Shown here: in pieces, positions 8,226-22,159 of the stretch
Layout of the letters: each line of letters begins with the position of its first letter
How positions within the stretch are numbered: position 1 is the stretch's first letter
Assembly: GCF_900102635.1 (NCBI RefSeq)
Contig: NZ_FMZQ01000001.1
Span: forward strand, 186,001 to 250,000
Source of the DNA: Ectopseudomonas chengduensis
Lineage (GTDB): Bacteria; Pseudomonadota; Gammaproteobacteria; Pseudomonadales; Pseudomonadaceae
Direction of reading: 5' to 3'
Length of the DNA: 64,000 nucleotides
Notes under the pieces: model-generated
Databases searched by the model: none
What the model was told of the DNA's origin: nothing
What the model saw: only the letters and a program-made list of their open reading frames with translations
Program-made: the position numbers and the translations under genes

Positions 8226-8993
8226 TCAACCCTGCCGGGCGCGTCTAAAACGGCGCCACCCCGAGCGCAGATCATCCACCGCTGGCACCAGAGCCAGGCC
8301 TACCAGCAACAACGCCAGCGGTAGGGTGGCGATATAGCCCAGGCCGTTGAAGCCAAAGGCACCGGCAATCCCACCCATAAAGAAATACAGCGCCAGCAGG
8401 CTCAACACCTGCAGGCGCTGACGGTCGACCTGGACCCGACCGTGCCTGTCGCCATGGCGGTTCCAGTACAGCAGCTTGCCCAGTTCGATACCGATATCGG
8501 TGACGATGCCGGTGATATGGGTGGTGCGGATTTCTGCCCGCGACAACTTGGTGATCAGGGCATTCTGCAGCCCCATGATGAAGCACAGCAGCATCACCGT
8601 CAGGGGCACGAACAGCCCCTCGATGGTTGCCAGGGTGGCGCCAAGCAGACCGAAGCACAGCAGCAGTGCCGCCTCACAGAGCAGCGGCAGGGCGTTTTCG
8701 CTGTGCAGGCGGCGGCGCTTGGAGTAATTGACCATCAGGGTCGAGGCGATGGCACCCAGGACAAACGACAACACCCCACCCAGCCCACCGAGCACCAGAT
8801 CATAGGCACCCAGGGCGATATGGTCGGCCATGGCCGAGACAATCCCTGTCATATGCGAGGTGTACTGCTGCACCGCAAGAAAGCCCCCGGCATTGATTGC
8901 CCCGGCGACAAAGGCCAGGGCGTAACCCAGATGACGGTTGGCCACGACACTGCGTTTGCGCCCGGTCAGGCGTCGGGCATAGCGGATCGGCAT
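8226..8993 (-). CDS. DUF1275 (YoaK-like) membrane protein
   Basis: This 255-residue integral membrane protein has six predicted membrane segments and the family pattern near the start (AFVAGAINAGGFLAVQQYTSHMTG) and centre (GLQNALITKLSRAEIRTTHITG). The family is broadly conserved and probably transports a small molecule, but no substrate is established. The N-terminus (RYARRLTGRKRS) is strongly basic and therefore cytoplasmic. It lies downstream of glmS and the small protein on the same strand, with a 33-base gap, and may be read through from them. Confidence 0.85.
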   Translation of the reverse strand: MPIRYARRLTGRKRSVVANRHLGYALAFVAGAINAGGFLAVQQYTSHMTGIVSAMADHIALGAYDLVLGGLGGVLSFVLGAIASTLMVNYSKRRRLHSENALPLLCEAALLLCFGLLGATLATIEGLFVPLTVMLLCFIMGLQNALITKLSRAEIRTTHITGIVTDIGIELGKLLYWNRHGDRHGRVQVDRQRLQVLSLLALYFFMGGIAGAFGFNGLGYIATLPLALLLVGLALVPAVDDLRSGWRRFRRARQG

Positions 8994-9026
8994 AGGGCAC
9001 CTAGGTGACGAAGTGGCGCGAGAGAC

Positions 9027-9257
9027 TCACAGATGAATCTCCGCACCTTTGATGCCGAGTTGCCGCAATTCCTCGATCAGACCATTGAGGTCGGCAAAGC
9101 ACTCCACCTCATCCTGCTCGTCGATCAGAAAGTAGCTGGTACCCGCATCCTTCTTGAACAGCACGATCCACTCCCGGGTATTGCCCGGGTTGGGCATCAG
9201 ATGGGTATCGAACTGCACGCCAGCGGCGCTTCTGGCCCTTATATCTTCACGTTTCAC
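9027..9257 (-). CDS. Small conserved-looking protein downstream of glmS
   Basis: This is a 76-residue soluble protein of unknown function. I chose the GTG at 9257: a GAGGGGG ribosome-binding site overlaps the glmS stop codon 10 bases upstream, indicating tight coupling to glmS. A longer open frame into glmS is just overlap. The sequence (REWIVLFKKDAGTSYFLIDEQDEVECFADLNGL) looks like a small alpha/beta fold with a conserved-looking Trp-Ile-Val-Leu-Phe strand. There is no signal peptide or membrane segment. It could be a minor partner of the amino-sugar genes or a passenger. Confidence 0.7.
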   Translation of the reverse strand: MKREDIRARSAAGVQFDTHLMPNPGNTREWIVLFKKDAGTSYFLIDEQDEVECFADLNGLIEELRQLGIKGAEIHL

Positions 9258-9267
9258 AAGCGCCCCC

Positions 9268-11118
<1,851 letters not shown>

Positions 11119-11128
11119 GGGGCTCTCC

Positions 11129-11899
11129 TTAGTTTTCCAGCGGCACGAGGATCAGCGGAATGCCGCGCGCGCGTATTTGTTCGGCAGCCTGGGCATCCAG
11201 GCGCTCGTCGGTTATCAGGGTATGGAGGCTGCTCCAGGGCAGTTCCAGATTGGGAATGCGCCGGCCGATCTTGTCGCTCTCGACCATGACGATGACTTCA
11301 CGAGCCACCTCGGCCATAACCCGCGACAGACCGAGCAGCTCGTTGAAGGTGGTGGTGCCACGCTCCAGGTCGATGCCATCGGCGCCGATGAACAGCTGGT
11401 CGAAGTCGTAGGAGCGCAGCACCTGTTCGGCCACCTGGCCCTGGAAGGACTCCGAGTGTGGGTCCCAGGTGCCGCCGGTCATCAGCAGCACCGGCTCGTG
11501 TTCGAGTTCGCGCAGAGCATTGGCCACATTGAGCGAGTTGGTCATCACCACCAGACCGGGCTTGTGGCCAAGCTGCGGGATCATCGCCGCGGTGGTGGTG
11601 CCGCTGTCGATGATGATGCGTGCGTGTTCGCGGATGCGCGCCACGCCGGCACGGGCAATCGCCTGCTTGTAGGGGGAAATGGGCTGCGTCGGCTCGCTGA
11701 TCAGCTCCTGCGGCACCGGCACCGCGCCGCCATAGCGACGCAGCAGCAGGCCGTTCTTTTCCAGGGCAGCGAGGTCCTTGCGAATGGTCACTTCGCTGGT
11801 GGCGAAGTGCTGCGCCAGGGCGTCCACGCTCACTTCGCCCTGCTCGGCTAGCAAGGCAAGGATGGTGTGACGACGTTGCGGCGTGTTGCGCTTCGACAT
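11129..11899 (-). CDS. glmR: DeoR-family regulator of glmS (GlmR-like)
   Basis: This is a 256-residue DNA-binding repressor or activator with an N-terminal winged helix-turn-helix ([36 protein letters not shown]) and a C-terminal sugar-phosphate sensor domain of the DeoR type ([31 protein letters not shown]). Its place directly before glmS matches the Pseudomonas regulator of glmS, which presumably senses an amino-sugar phosphate. A perfect TTTCGA-T-TCGAAA palindrome lies 8 bases before its start codon, which suggests autoregulation. Confidence 0.88.
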   Translation of the reverse strand: MSKRNTPQRRHTILALLAEQGEVSVDALAQHFATSEVTIRKDLAALEKNGLLLRRYGGAVPVPQELISEPTQPISPYKQAIARAGVARIREHARIIIDSGTTTAAMIPQLGHKPGLVVMTNSLNVANALRELEHEPVLLMTGGTWDPHSESFQGQVAEQVLRSYDFDQLFIGADGIDLERGTTTFNELLGLSRVMAEVAREVIVMVESDKIGRRIPNLELPWSSLHTLITDERLDAQAAEQIRARGIPLILVPLEN

Positions 11900-11906
11900 G
11901 CTTAAG

Positions 11907-11919
11907 TTTCGATTCGAAA
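11907..11919. promoter_or_regulatory. Palindrome TTTCGATTCGAAA, candidate GlmR operator
   Basis: A perfect 6+1+6 palindrome lies just upstream of the glmR start, with a half-site-like TCGAAAA 28 bases further upstream (11944-11950). DeoR-family repressors often bind TTTCG/CGAAA-type repeats, so this is a plausible self-control site for glmR-glmS. No promoter boxes could be fixed. Confidence 0.45.
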
Positions 11920-11972
11920 GATAATGGCGCGAATCAAAACATATGATCGAAAAGCCCGCAAGCGTCCGTCGA

Positions 11973-12584
11973 TCAGTTCAACGTCAGTTTGACCCCGAAG
12001 CCGACCAGGCACAGCCCGCCCAGTTTCTCCAACCCCCGTGCGATACGTGGGTTGGCGCGCATGCGCTCGGCGAGAAAGTGCGTCAGCAGCACGATCAGCA
12101 AGCCGTAGAAAAAGGTCAGCGCCATGATGGTCACGGCCATGAAACCGAAAGTAATCAGCCCCTGATGCCGCTGCGGATCGATGAACAGCGGAAAGAACGC
12201 CATGTAGAAAATGATGGCCTTGGGGTTGAAGACGGTGATCACCAGGGTTTGCCATAGGTATTGGCGCGGCTTGATGTCCAGCGTCGGCGCGGCCCCCGGC
12301 TTGGCCAGGATCATGCGCAGGCCGAGGTAGACCAGATAGCCGGCGCCAAGCCACTGCACCAGATGGAAGGCTGCCGGATAGGCCTTGAGTAGCGCGGCGA
12401 CACCGGCCACCGCCAGCCACAGCAGTACCTGATCGCCGAGCATGATCCCCAGGGTAGAGGCCAATCCACCGCGAATCCCTCCCTTGCCGGTGGACAGGAT
12501 CAGCGCCAGGTTACCTGGGCCAGGAATGGCCAGCAGGATGATGAAGGCCACCACGAAGGCGGCGTAATCCGTCACACCGAACAT
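11973..12584 (-). CDS. LysE/RhtB-family exporter
   Basis: This 203-residue inner-membrane protein has about six membrane segments and belongs to the LysE/RhtB amino-acid export family. The family signature near the start is visible (IILLAIPGPGNLALILSTGKGGIRGGLAS). A central VITVFNPKAIIFYMAFFPLF is the other typical block. Family members export lysine, homoserine, threonine or related compounds; the substrate here is unknown. It sits between glmU and glmR, 56 bases after glmU, but need not relate to amino sugars. Confidence 0.9.
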   Translation of the reverse strand: MFGVTDYAAFVVAFIILLAIPGPGNLALILSTGKGGIRGGLASTLGIMLGDQVLLWLAVAGVAALLKAYPAAFHLVQWLGAGYLVYLGLRMILAKPGAAPTLDIKPRQYLWQTLVITVFNPKAIIFYMAFFPLFIDPQRHQGLITFGFMAVTIMALTFFYGLLIVLLTHFLAERMRANPRIARGLEKLGGLCLVGFGVKLTLN

Positions 12585-12640
12585 ACAGGACTGCCTCCGG
12601 CAGGTTATCCACAGGCCTGGTCACCCAGGCTGGATCGGGT

Positions 12641-13999
12641 TCACTTCTTCGTCGGGCGCTTCCAGCCTTCGATATTGCGCTGCTTGGCCCGACCCACTGC
12701 CAGCGTATCCGCCGGCACGTCGCTGGTCACTACCGAACCGGCGCCGGTGGTCGCACGGGCCCCCAGCGTTACCGGCGCCACCAGGGCGCTGTTGGAGCCG
12801 ATGAAGACGTCCTCGCCCATCACCGTGCGGGATTTGTTGGCACCGTCGTAGTTGCAGGTGATGGTGCCGGCACCGATGTTGGTTCGCGCGCCGATCTCGG
12901 CATCGCCCAGGTAGCTCAGGTGACCGGCCTTGGCGCCCTCGCCCAGCACGGCGTTCTTCAGTTCGACGAAGTTACCCACATGGGCCTTGGCGCCCAGTTT
13001 GGTGCCGGGACGCAGGCGGGCGAACGGACCACAGTCGGCGCCCTCGCCCATCTCGGCACCTTCCAGGTGGCTGTTGGCCTTGACGATAGCGCCCTTGCGC
13101 AGCACCGAGTCCTTGATCACGCAGTTCGGACCGATCGAAACAAAGTCCTCGATCACTACCTTGCCTTCGAGGATGACGTTGATGTCGATGGTCACGTCGC
13201 GGCCAACGCTGACTTCGCCGCGTACATCGAAGCGATGCGGATCGCGCAGGGTGACGCCCTGGGCCATCAAGCGGCGGGCCAGGCGCTGCTGGTAATGGCA
13301 TTCGAGCTGAGCCAGCTGGATGCGGTCGTTGGCACCGAGCACCTCCATCTCGTCGGCGGCGCGTTCGGTGGCCACCACTAGACCATCGGCCACGGCCATG
13401 GCGATCACGTCGGTCAGGTAGTACTCGCCCTGAGCGTTGCTGTTGGACAGACGCCCCAGCCAGTCGGCCAGGCGCTTGCCCGGTACGGCGAGGATGCCGG
13501 TGTTGCCTTCGCGGATCTGCCGCTGCGCCTCGCTGGCGTCCTTGTGCTCGACGATGGCCTGCACCACGCCAGCCTCATCGCGAACGATACGGCCGTAGCC
13601 GGTCGGGTCAGCCAGCTCGACGGTGAGCAGGCCCAACTGATCATCGCTGACCAGGGCCAGCAGGCGCTGCAGGGTGGCAGGTTCGATCAGCGGCACGTCG
13701 CCATAGAGAATCAGCACGCGCTCGGCACTGAGCTGCGGCAGAGCCTGGGCCACGGCGTGGCCGGTGCCGAGCTGCTCAGCCTGGATGACGAAATTCAGGT
13801 CGGCCGCGGCCAGGCGCTCACGCACCTTGTCAGCGCCATGACCGATCACCACCTGGATGCTCTGCGGCTGCAGGCTGCGCGCGGTGTCGATGACATGCCC
13901 CAGCATGGGTTTGTCGGCGACCGGGTGCAGCACCTTGGGCAAAGCGGAACGCATGCGCGTGCCCTGGCCAGCGGCAAGAATGACGATATCCAGACTCAT
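12641..13999 (-). CDS. glmU: Bifunctional GlmU (acetyltransferase/uridylyltransferase)
   Basis: GlmU acetylates glucosamine 1-phosphate and joins it to UTP to give UDP-GlcNAc. The start at 13999 has AGGAG 7 bases upstream; an upstream in-frame start would add 26 residues of unrelated sequence. The pyrophosphorylase domain opens with [20 protein letters not shown], whose Lys and Arg bind phosphate. The C-terminal half is a left-handed beta-helix of hexapeptide repeats ([37 protein letters not shown]). Length is 452 residues, as expected. It lies after the atp operon terminator. Confidence 0.98.
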   Translation of the reverse strand: MSLDIVILAAGQGTRMRSALPKVLHPVADKPMLGHVIDTARSLQPQSIQVVIGHGADKVRERLAAADLNFVIQAEQLGTGHAVAQALPQLSAERVLILYGDVPLIEPATLQRLLALVSDDQLGLLTVELADPTGYGRIVRDEAGVVQAIVEHKDASEAQRQIREGNTGILAVPGKRLADWLGRLSNSNAQGEYYLTDVIAMAVADGLVVATERAADEMEVLGANDRIQLAQLECHYQQRLARRLMAQGVTLRDPHRFDVRGEVSVGRDVTIDINVILEGKVVIEDFVSIGPNCVIKDSVLRKGAIVKANSHLEGAEMGEGADCGPFARLRPGTKLGAKAHVGNFVELKNAVLGEGAKAGHLSYLGDAEIGARTNIGAGTITCNYDGANKSRTVMGEDVFIGSNSALVAPVTLGARATTGAGSVVTSDVPADTLAVGRAKQRNIEGWKRPTKK

Positions 14000-14072
14000 A
14001 GAAAGCTCCTTGCTGGGCAAGATTTGGCCGCGGCCAGAGAGCCGCGCGAAGAAAGCGCTATTTTGCCAGAAA

Positions 14073-14104
14073 CGCAAAGGGGCGACCTAAGTCGCCCCTT
14101 TGCG
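14073..14104 (-). terminator. Terminator of the ATP synthase operon
   Basis: A 14-bp perfect inverted repeat (CGCAAAGGGGCGAC/GTCGCCCCTTTGCG) with a 4-base loop lies directly after atpC. On the minus strand the second arm ends in CTTTGCGTTT, giving a modest T-rich tail. It separates atpC from glmU. Confidence 0.85.
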
Positions 14105-14122
14105 TGATACCGCGATACGCGA

Positions 14123-14557
14123 TCAGCGACTGCGGCCGCCGAACTTCTTGCGCATCTCTTCGATGGTGCGCAGCTGAGCAGCAGCCTCGGCCAGGCGTGC
14201 CGAAGCACTGCCGTAGTCGAACTCGGTGCCCTTCTCGCTCAGCGCCTTCTCGGCCGCCTTGCGCGCTTCGATGGCAGCGGCTTCATCCAGGTCGCCGGCA
14301 CGAACAGCGGTGTCGGCAAGAACCTTCACCATGCTCGGCTGAACTTCCAGGAAGCCACCGGAGATGTAGAACACCTCCTCGGTGCCACCCTGCTTGATCA
14401 CTCGCACCGGACCCGGCTTGAGATCGGTCAGCAGCGGGGTGTGGCCCGGCAGGATACCCAGGTCACCGAGGTGACCGTGGGCGATGACCATTTCCACCAG
14501 CCCCGAGAACAGCTCTTCTTCCGCACTGACGATATCGCAGTGGACTGACATAGCCAT
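14123..14557 (-). CDS. atpC: ATP synthase epsilon subunit
   Basis: Epsilon is part of the F1 central stalk and damps ATP hydrolysis. The start at 14557 ([15 protein letters not shown]) has GAGG 7 bases upstream; an alternative ATG lies two codons later. The N-terminal beta-sandwich ([22 protein letters not shown]) and C-terminal helical hairpin ([22 protein letters not shown]) are both present, 144 residues in all. It is the last gene of atpIBEFHAGDC. A gap of 79 bases with a perfect palindrome precedes it. Confidence 0.97.
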   Translation of the reverse strand: MAMSVHCDIVSAEEELFSGLVEMVIAHGHLGDLGILPGHTPLLTDLKPGPVRVIKQGGTEEVFYISGGFLEVQPSMVKVLADTAVRAGDLDEAAAIEARKAAEKALSEKGTEFDYGSASARLAEAAAQLRTIEEMRKKFGGRSR

Positions 14558-14610
14558 AACAATGCCTCGGTTGAGAGGCCGGATCGGGCTGCTGCCCACT
14601 CCGGCCTGGA

Positions 14611-14626
14611 CGCCCTCTAGAGGGCG
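14611..14626. repeat. Palindrome between atpD and atpC
   Basis: CGCCCTCTAGAGGGCG is a perfect 16-base palindrome in the atpD-atpC gap. In RNA it could form a short hairpin that protects upstream message or tunes epsilon output. Confidence 0.5.
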
Positions 14627-14636
14627 CACCCGTTAC

Positions 14637-16043
<1,407 letters not shown>

Positions 16044-16907
16044 TTAAACCGCGGCAGCGCCGCCGACGATTTCCGAAATTTCCTGGGTGATCGCTGCCTG
16101 ACGAGCCTTGTTGTAAACCAGCTGCAGGTCTTTGATGAGATCACCGGCGTTGTCGGTTGCGTTCTTCATCGCGATCATCCGCGCAGCCTGTTCGCACGCG
16201 CTGTTCTCGACCACGGACTGATAGACCTGCGACTCGATGTAGCGTACCAGCAGCGCATCCAGCAATTGCTGGGCGTCCGGCTCGTACACGTAGTCCCACA
16301 GACCTTTCTGCACGCCTTGCGCATCGCTCGCGGCCAACGGCAACAACTGCTGCACTTCCGGCTTCTGCGTCATGGTGTTGACGAACTTGTTCGACACCAG
16401 ATACAGACGGTCGATACGGCCCTCGGCGTAGGCATCCAGCACGACCTTGACGCTACCGATCAGGTCGTTGATGGACGGCTCTTCACCCAGCTTGCTGATG
16501 GCGGCAACCACGTTGCCTCCGTTGCTGCGGAAGAAGCTCGCGCCCTTGCTGCCCACCACGCAGAAATCAGCCTCGACCTTCTGGTCGCGCCATTCCTTCA
16601 GGCTTCTGAGCAGCGCCTTGAACAGGTTGATGTTCAAGCCACCACACAGACCACGGTCCGAGGTCACCACGATATAACCGACGCGCTTTACATCACGCTC
16701 CACCATGAACGAGTGGCGGTATTCCGGGTTCGCCTTGGCCAGGTGACCAATCACCTGACGAATACGCTCAGCATAGGGACGACCAGCAGCCATGCGCTGT
16801 TGAGCCTTGCGCATTTTGCTGACCGCCACTTTTTCCATGGCGCTGGTGATCTTTTGCGTGCTTTTGATGCTCGCAATCTTGCTGCGAATCTCTTTTGCGC
16901 CTGCCAT
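16044..16907 (-). CDS. atpG: ATP synthase gamma subunit
   Basis: Gamma is the rotating shaft inside F1. The N-terminal helix ([28 protein letters not shown]) and the C-terminal helix that form the coiled coil are both present, with the family signature [23 protein letters not shown] between them. The end ([22 protein letters not shown]) is typical. Length is 287 residues. It is preceded by a GC-rich hairpin after atpA. Confidence 0.99.
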   Translation of the reverse strand: MAGAKEIRSKIASIKSTQKITSAMEKVAVSKMRKAQQRMAAGRPYAERIRQVIGHLAKANPEYRHSFMVERDVKRVGYIVVTSDRGLCGGLNINLFKALLRSLKEWRDQKVEADFCVVGSKGASFFRSNGGNVVAAISKLGEEPSINDLIGSVKVVLDAYAEGRIDRLYLVSNKFVNTMTQKPEVQQLLPLAASDAQGVQKGLWDYVYEPDAQQLLDALLVRYIESQVYQSVVENSACEQAARMIAMKNATDNAGDLIKDLQLVYNKARQAAITQEISEIVGGAAAV

Positions 16908-16930
16908 TTCACACCTTTTGGTTCAAGCAG

Positions 16931-16950
16931 GCGGGGGCCAAAGCCCCCGC
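16931..16950. repeat. GC hairpin between atpA and atpG
   Basis: GCGGGGGC-CAAA-GCCCCCGC is an 8-bp perfect stem with no T-run on either side. It lies 6 bases after the atpA stop, inside the operon. It may stabilise the atpA message and shift the ratio of alpha to gamma, but no termination signal is seen. Confidence 0.55.
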
Positions 16951-16955
16951 TGCGG

Positions 16956-18500
16956 TTACCAGGTTTGGGTGGCCTTGAACTTCTCGATACCGGCTTTCAG
17001 GCCAGCGTCGATTTCGTCGTTGAAGTCACCCTTCTCGTTGATCTTCGCCATCAGGTCGGCGTGATCACGCTTGAAGAAGGCGATCAGGGCCTGCTCGAAG
17101 CTGATGATCTTGGCGACTTCGACGTCCTGCAGGAAGCCACGCTCGGCTGCGTACAGGGACACCGACATTTCGGCAATGGACATCGGCGCATACTGCTTCT
17201 GCTTCATCAGCTCGGTTACGCGCTGACCATGCTCGAGCTGCTTGCGGGTGGCTTCGTCCAGGTCAGAAGCGAACTGGGCGAATGCCGCCAGTTCACGGTA
17301 CTGAGCCAGAGCGGTACGGATACCACCGGAAAGCTTCTTGATGATCTTGGTCTGAGCCGCGCCACCGACACGGGATACCGAGATACCGGCGTTGACGGCC
17401 GGACGGATACCCGAGTTGAACATGGCCGATTCCAGGAAGATCTGACCGTCGGTGATCGAGATCACGTTGGTCGGAACGAACGCGGAAACGTCACCGGCCT
17501 GGGTTTCGATGATCGGCAGAGCGGTCAGCGAGCCAGTCTTGCCCTTCACGGCGCCATTGGTGAACTTCTCGACGTACTCTTCGGAAACGCGGGAAGCGCG
17601 CTCCAGCAGACGACTGTGGAGATAGAACACGTCGCCCGGGTAGGCTTCACGGCCTGGCGGACGGCGCAGCAGCAGGGAGATCTGACGGTAGGCAACGGCC
17701 TGCTTGGACAGGTCGTCGTACACGATCAGGGCATCTTCACCGCGGTCGCGGAAGTATTCACCCATGGTGCAACCGGAGTACGGCGCGAGGAACTGCAGGG
17801 CAGCGGATTCGGAAGCCGAAGCTGCAACCACGATGGTGTTGGCCAGGGCGCCAGCTTCTTCCAGCTTGCGGACCACGTTGGCAATGGTCGATTGCTTCTG
17901 ACCAATGGCGACGTAGACGCAACGGATGCCGCTGTCTTTCTGGTTGATGATGGCGTCGACGGCCAGAGCAGTCTTACCGATCTGACGGTCACCGATGATC
18001 AGCTCACGCTGGCCACGGCCTACCGGGATCATGGCATCGACCGACTTGTAACCGGTCTGCACCGGCTGGTCGACCGACTTACGCCAGATCACGCCCGGTG
18101 CAACCTTTTCAACGGCGTCAGTAGCGGCGGCGTTGATCGGGCCTTTGCCGTCGATCGGGTTGCCCAGTGCGTCAACGACGCGGCCCAGCAGCTCCGGACC
18201 AACCGGAACTTCCAGGATGCGACCGGTGCACTTGGCGCTCATGCCTTCGGCGAGGGTCAGGTAACCACCCAGTACTACGGCACCTACGGAGTCTTGCTCC
18301 AGGTTCAGCGCCATGCCGTACACGCCACCAGGGAATTCGATCATCTCACCGTACATGACGTCGGCGAGGCCGTAGATGCGCACGATACCGTCGGAAACGC
18401 TGACGATGGTGCCTTCATTACGGGCTTGAGCGGATACATCAAGCGACTCAATGCGCTGCTTGATGATTTCGCTAATTTCGGAAGGATTCAATTGCTGCAT
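16956..18500 (-). CDS. atpA: ATP synthase alpha subunit
   Basis: Alpha is the regulatory nucleotide-binding partner of beta in the F1 hexamer. Walker A is [13 protein letters not shown] (about residue 170) and the alpha-beta signature [14 protein letters not shown] is present. It keeps the arginine-finger region at VSRVGG. Length is 514 residues, as in other Pseudomonas. It is followed by a strong intercistronic hairpin before atpG. Confidence 0.99.
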   Translation of the reverse strand: MQQLNPSEISEIIKQRIESLDVSAQARNEGTIVSVSDGIVRIYGLADVMYGEMIEFPGGVYGMALNLEQDSVGAVVLGGYLTLAEGMSAKCTGRILEVPVGPELLGRVVDALGNPIDGKGPINAAATDAVEKVAPGVIWRKSVDQPVQTGYKSVDAMIPVGRGQRELIIGDRQIGKTALAVDAIINQKDSGIRCVYVAIGQKQSTIANVVRKLEEAGALANTIVVAASASESAALQFLAPYSGCTMGEYFRDRGEDALIVYDDLSKQAVAYRQISLLLRRPPGREAYPGDVFYLHSRLLERASRVSEEYVEKFTNGAVKGKTGSLTALPIIETQAGDVSAFVPTNVISITDGQIFLESAMFNSGIRPAVNAGISVSRVGGAAQTKIIKKLSGGIRTALAQYRELAAFAQFASDLDEATRKQLEHGQRVTELMKQKQYAPMSIAEMSVSLYAAERGFLQDVEVAKIISFEQALIAFFKRDHADLMAKINEKGDFNDEIDAGLKAGIEKFKATQTW

Positions 18501-18515
18501 GCCAGTTCCCTCAAA

Positions 18516-19052
18516 TCAGGATTTCAACGCTTCGGCCAGCTTGTTCAGCTTGCCGCGGACCGAACCGTCGATGACCAGGTCACCTGCACGAATGACAACA
18601 CCGCCGATCAGGGCGGGATTGACCACGGGCGTGGGCTGGACGGTGCGATCGAGCCGCTTGGAAAGGGCGGCAGCCAGAGTTTGCAATTGCTCAGCACTGA
18701 GCTCGAACGCCGACTCGACCTCGACATCGAGGGCGCGTTCGGCTTCAGCCTTCAGCACAGCGAATTGTTCGCGTACTACCGGCAGCAGCGACAGTCGGTC
18801 ATTGCTACCCAGCGAGTGCAGGAAGTTGCTGAACGAAGCGTCGATGTGACCGGCACAGAGCTGCGCCAGCACATTGACTTTCTGCTCATCGGTCAACGCC
18901 GGGTTGACCAACTGCTGAGCCATGGCCGGCGCTTGAACCGCAGCAGCGGACAGCGACAGCATGTTCAGCCAGGCATCGGCCTGCTGTGCAGCACTGGCAA
19001 ACTCAAACGCAGCTTTCGCGTAGGGCCGAGCGAGCGTGTTGGTATTGATCAT
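18516..19052 (-). CDS. atpH: ATP synthase delta subunit
   Basis: Delta joins the peripheral stalk to the top of F1. The N-terminal helical bundle (LARPYAKAAFEFASAAQQADAW) and the C-terminal signature (VVNPALIGGVVIRAGDLVIDGSVRGKL) are clear. Length is 178 residues, standard. It lies 12 bases after atpF and 15 before atpA. Confidence 0.98.
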   Translation of the reverse strand: MINTNTLARPYAKAAFEFASAAQQADAWLNMLSLSAAAVQAPAMAQQLVNPALTDEQKVNVLAQLCAGHIDASFSNFLHSLGSNDRLSLLPVVREQFAVLKAEAERALDVEVESAFELSAEQLQTLAAALSKRLDRTVQPTPVVNPALIGGVVIRAGDLVIDGSVRGKLNKLAEALKS

Positions 19053-19064
19053 CGCGAGCCTCGC

Positions 19065-19535
19065 TTAGAGTTGAGAGGCCAGTTTTGCGACCAGATCGTT
19101 GTGCGCAGCGCCGTCCACGGAGGACTGCAGGATCTGCTCGGCGCCGGTGACAGCCAGAGCTGCTACCTGTGCACGCAGTTGTTCCTTGGCACGGTTCACT
19201 TCCAGATCGATTTCGGCTTTGGCGCCAACAATCAGCTTTTCACCTTCAGAGCGGGCCTGGGCCTTGGCTTCTTCGACGATTGCGTTGGCGGTCTTGTTCG
19301 CCCGATCGAGAATCTCGGCAGCTTGCTCTTTGGTTTCACGAAGCATCTGGGCAGCGCGTTCCTGGGCCAACTGCAGATCGCGCTCAGCGCGCCCGGCAGC
19401 ATCCAGACCTTCTGCGATTTTCTTCTGGCGTTCCTGCATGGCCAGCGTCAGCGGCGGCCATACGAACTTCATGCAGAACCAGACGAAAATAGCGAAGGCA
19501 ATCGTTTGACCGAACAGGGTCAGGTTAATGTTCAC
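19065..19535 (-). CDS. atpF: ATP synthase b subunit
   Basis: Subunit b forms the peripheral stalk. One N-terminal membrane segment ([29 protein letters not shown]) is followed by a long charged coiled coil through residue 156, rich in Ala, Glu, Lys and Arg. There is no second b-like gene. The length and the N-terminal NINLTL...FVWPPL pattern are typical of gamma-proteobacteria. Confidence 0.98.
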   Translation of the reverse strand: MNINLTLFGQTIAFAIFVWFCMKFVWPPLTLAMQERQKKIAEGLDAAGRAERDLQLAQERAAQMLRETKEQAAEILDRANKTANAIVEEAKAQARSEGEKLIVGAKAEIDLEVNRAKEQLRAQVAALAVTGAEQILQSSVDGAAHNDLVAKLASQL

Positions 19536-19621
19536 AGCGATTTACCTCGTGCTATCTCGTGTTCAGGGAAGAAAAGCCTGAAGAGGCAGCACTCATCATG
19601 CTGCCTCGAACTCAGGAACTC

Positions 19622-19873
<252 letters not shown>

Positions 19874-19915
19874 TTAAGGTTACGAGTTAGGGGTTTTCGG
19901 GTTTTTCGATGTTGA

Positions 19916-20758
<843 letters not shown>

Positions 20759-21148
20759 TCAGAAAACTTTCATGAGTAGGGGGGCACAGGCTGCAGCCAG
20801 AAGGCCAAGCAGATAACCGATGAACAGCTGCATCGGTGCAAGTGGTTCAACCCCTACGAACGCCAGTGCAAACAGCACTGCCGTGATAATCCATTTACCC
20901 ATGGCCCCGGCCCAGATCGACTGGACGATGGCTCGGGCCGAACGCGCGCCAAAGTAACGAAAGGCCTTGAATGCGAAATACGCGTTGGCCAGCAGGGCGA
21001 TCAGCCCTCCCAGCAATGCCGAATAGGCCGCGACCCATCCGCCACTGACGGCAAAAATCACTGCAATCACAGCCGTCACGATGGCCTGAAGAATCAGGAT
21101 CGGAAAACCTGGCTGACGATGAAACGGGACCTTACTGGGGATGCCCAT
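20759..21148 (-). CDS. atpI: ATP synthase assembly protein AtpI
   Basis: AtpI is a small four-helix membrane protein thought to help assemble the c ring or bring in magnesium. I chose the ATG at 21148 (MGIPSKVPFHRQPGFPIL), which has GAGAGG a few bases upstream; a longer frame would run into the promoter and add unrelated sequence. Length is 129 residues. It is the first gene of the atp operon and lies 24 bases before atpB. Confidence 0.93.
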   Translation of the reverse strand: MGIPSKVPFHRQPGFPILILQAIVTAVIAVIFAVSGGWVAAYSALLGGLIALLANAYFAFKAFRYFGARSARAIVQSIWAGAMGKWIITAVLFALAFVGVEPLAPMQLFIGYLLGLLAAACAPLLMKVF

Positions 21149-21205
21149 CGACCTCTCCCTGCAAGGCGCCGAAACCCGGCCTGTAGCCGACAAAATTGCG
21201 CGGCG

Positions 21206-21234
21206 AGTATAGGGTTCAGCCTGCGCCCGATCAA
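21206..21234 (-). promoter_or_regulatory. Sigma70-type promoter of the atp operon
   Basis: On the minus strand TTGATC (21234-21229) and TATACT (21211-21206) are separated by exactly 17 bases, close to consensus. The predicted start site is near 21199, about 50 bases before atpI. Confidence 0.75.
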
Positions 21235-21278
21235 CCTTGCTGTAGTAGGAGAGAAGTAGGACTACAGACTGAATTGTT

Positions 21279-22148
21279 TCAACGAATGTGCGCCAGTACA
21301 CCCTGCAATTCGTCGAGGGAGTTGTAGCGAATCACCAACTGCCCTTTGCCCTTGCTGCCGTGCTTGATCTGTACGGGCGAGCCCAGACGCTCTGCGAGCT
21401 TCTGCTCCAGGCGGCTGATGTCCGGGTCGGCCTTGGCTTTGGCCGGGGCAGGTTTGGCGCTCAGCCACTGGCGCACCAGAGCCTCGGTCTGACGAACGGT
21501 CAGGCCACGTGCGACAACATGTCGCGCGGCTTCGACCTGCTGTTCGAGGGGCAAACCGAGCAGGGCACGGGCATGTCCCATCTCCAGATCGCCGTGGGAA
21601 AGCAGGGTCTTGATCTCCTCCGGCAAGGCGATCAGGCGTAGCAGGTTGGTGATGGTGACGCGGGATTTACCCACGGCATCGGCGACCTGTTGCTGAGTCA
21701 GCTCGAATTCCTGCTGCAGGCGCTGCAGGGCGACGGCTTCCTCGATCGGGTTGAGGTCCTCGCGCTGGATGTTCTCGATCAGCGCCATGGCGATCGCCGC
21801 TTCATCCGGCAGCTCACGGACCATGGCCGGAATCTTGTCCTGACCGGCCAGCTGGCTGGCCCGCCAACGGCGTTCACCGGCGACGATCTCGAAACGACCA
21901 CCGCCGATGGGGCGCAGGACGATGGGCTGCATCACACCCTGGGCACGAATGGAGGCGGCGAGCTCTTCCAGAGCGGTCTGGTCCATGTCACGACGCGGCT
22001 GGTACTTGCCACGCTGGATCAGCTCCAGGGGCACGTATTGCAGTTCACGGGTGTCGACCTGGGCGGCCTCTTCCTGCAGTGCATTGACGGTGTTGCCGCC
22101 GAGCAGTGCGTCCAGACCTCGACCCAGACCTCGTTTCTTCGCAGCCAT
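21279..22148 (-). CDS. parB: Chromosome partition protein ParB
   Basis: ParB binds parS, spreads as a CTP-dependent clamp and loads SMC near the origin. The arginine-rich box GERRWRAS (about residues 93-100) belongs to the CTP-binding N-terminal domain, followed by the helix-turn-helix (LTQQQVADAVGKSRVTITNLLRL). The C-terminal dimer domain runs to ELQGVLAHIR. Length is 289 residues. Two perfect parS sites lie 12 kb away in recF. It is coupled to parA 11 bases upstream. Confidence 0.99.
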   Translation of the reverse strand: MAAKKRGLGRGLDALLGGNTVNALQEEAAQVDTRELQYVPLELIQRGKYQPRRDMDQTALEELAASIRAQGVMQPIVLRPIGGGRFEIVAGERRWRASQLAGQDKIPAMVRELPDEAAIAMALIENIQREDLNPIEEAVALQRLQQEFELTQQQVADAVGKSRVTITNLLRLIALPEEIKTLLSHGDLEMGHARALLGLPLEQQVEAARHVVARGLTVRQTEALVRQWLSAKPAPAKAKADPDISRLEQKLAERLGSPVQIKHGSKGKGQLVIRYNSLDELQGVLAHIR

Positions 22149-22159
22149 GCGGATGTTCC

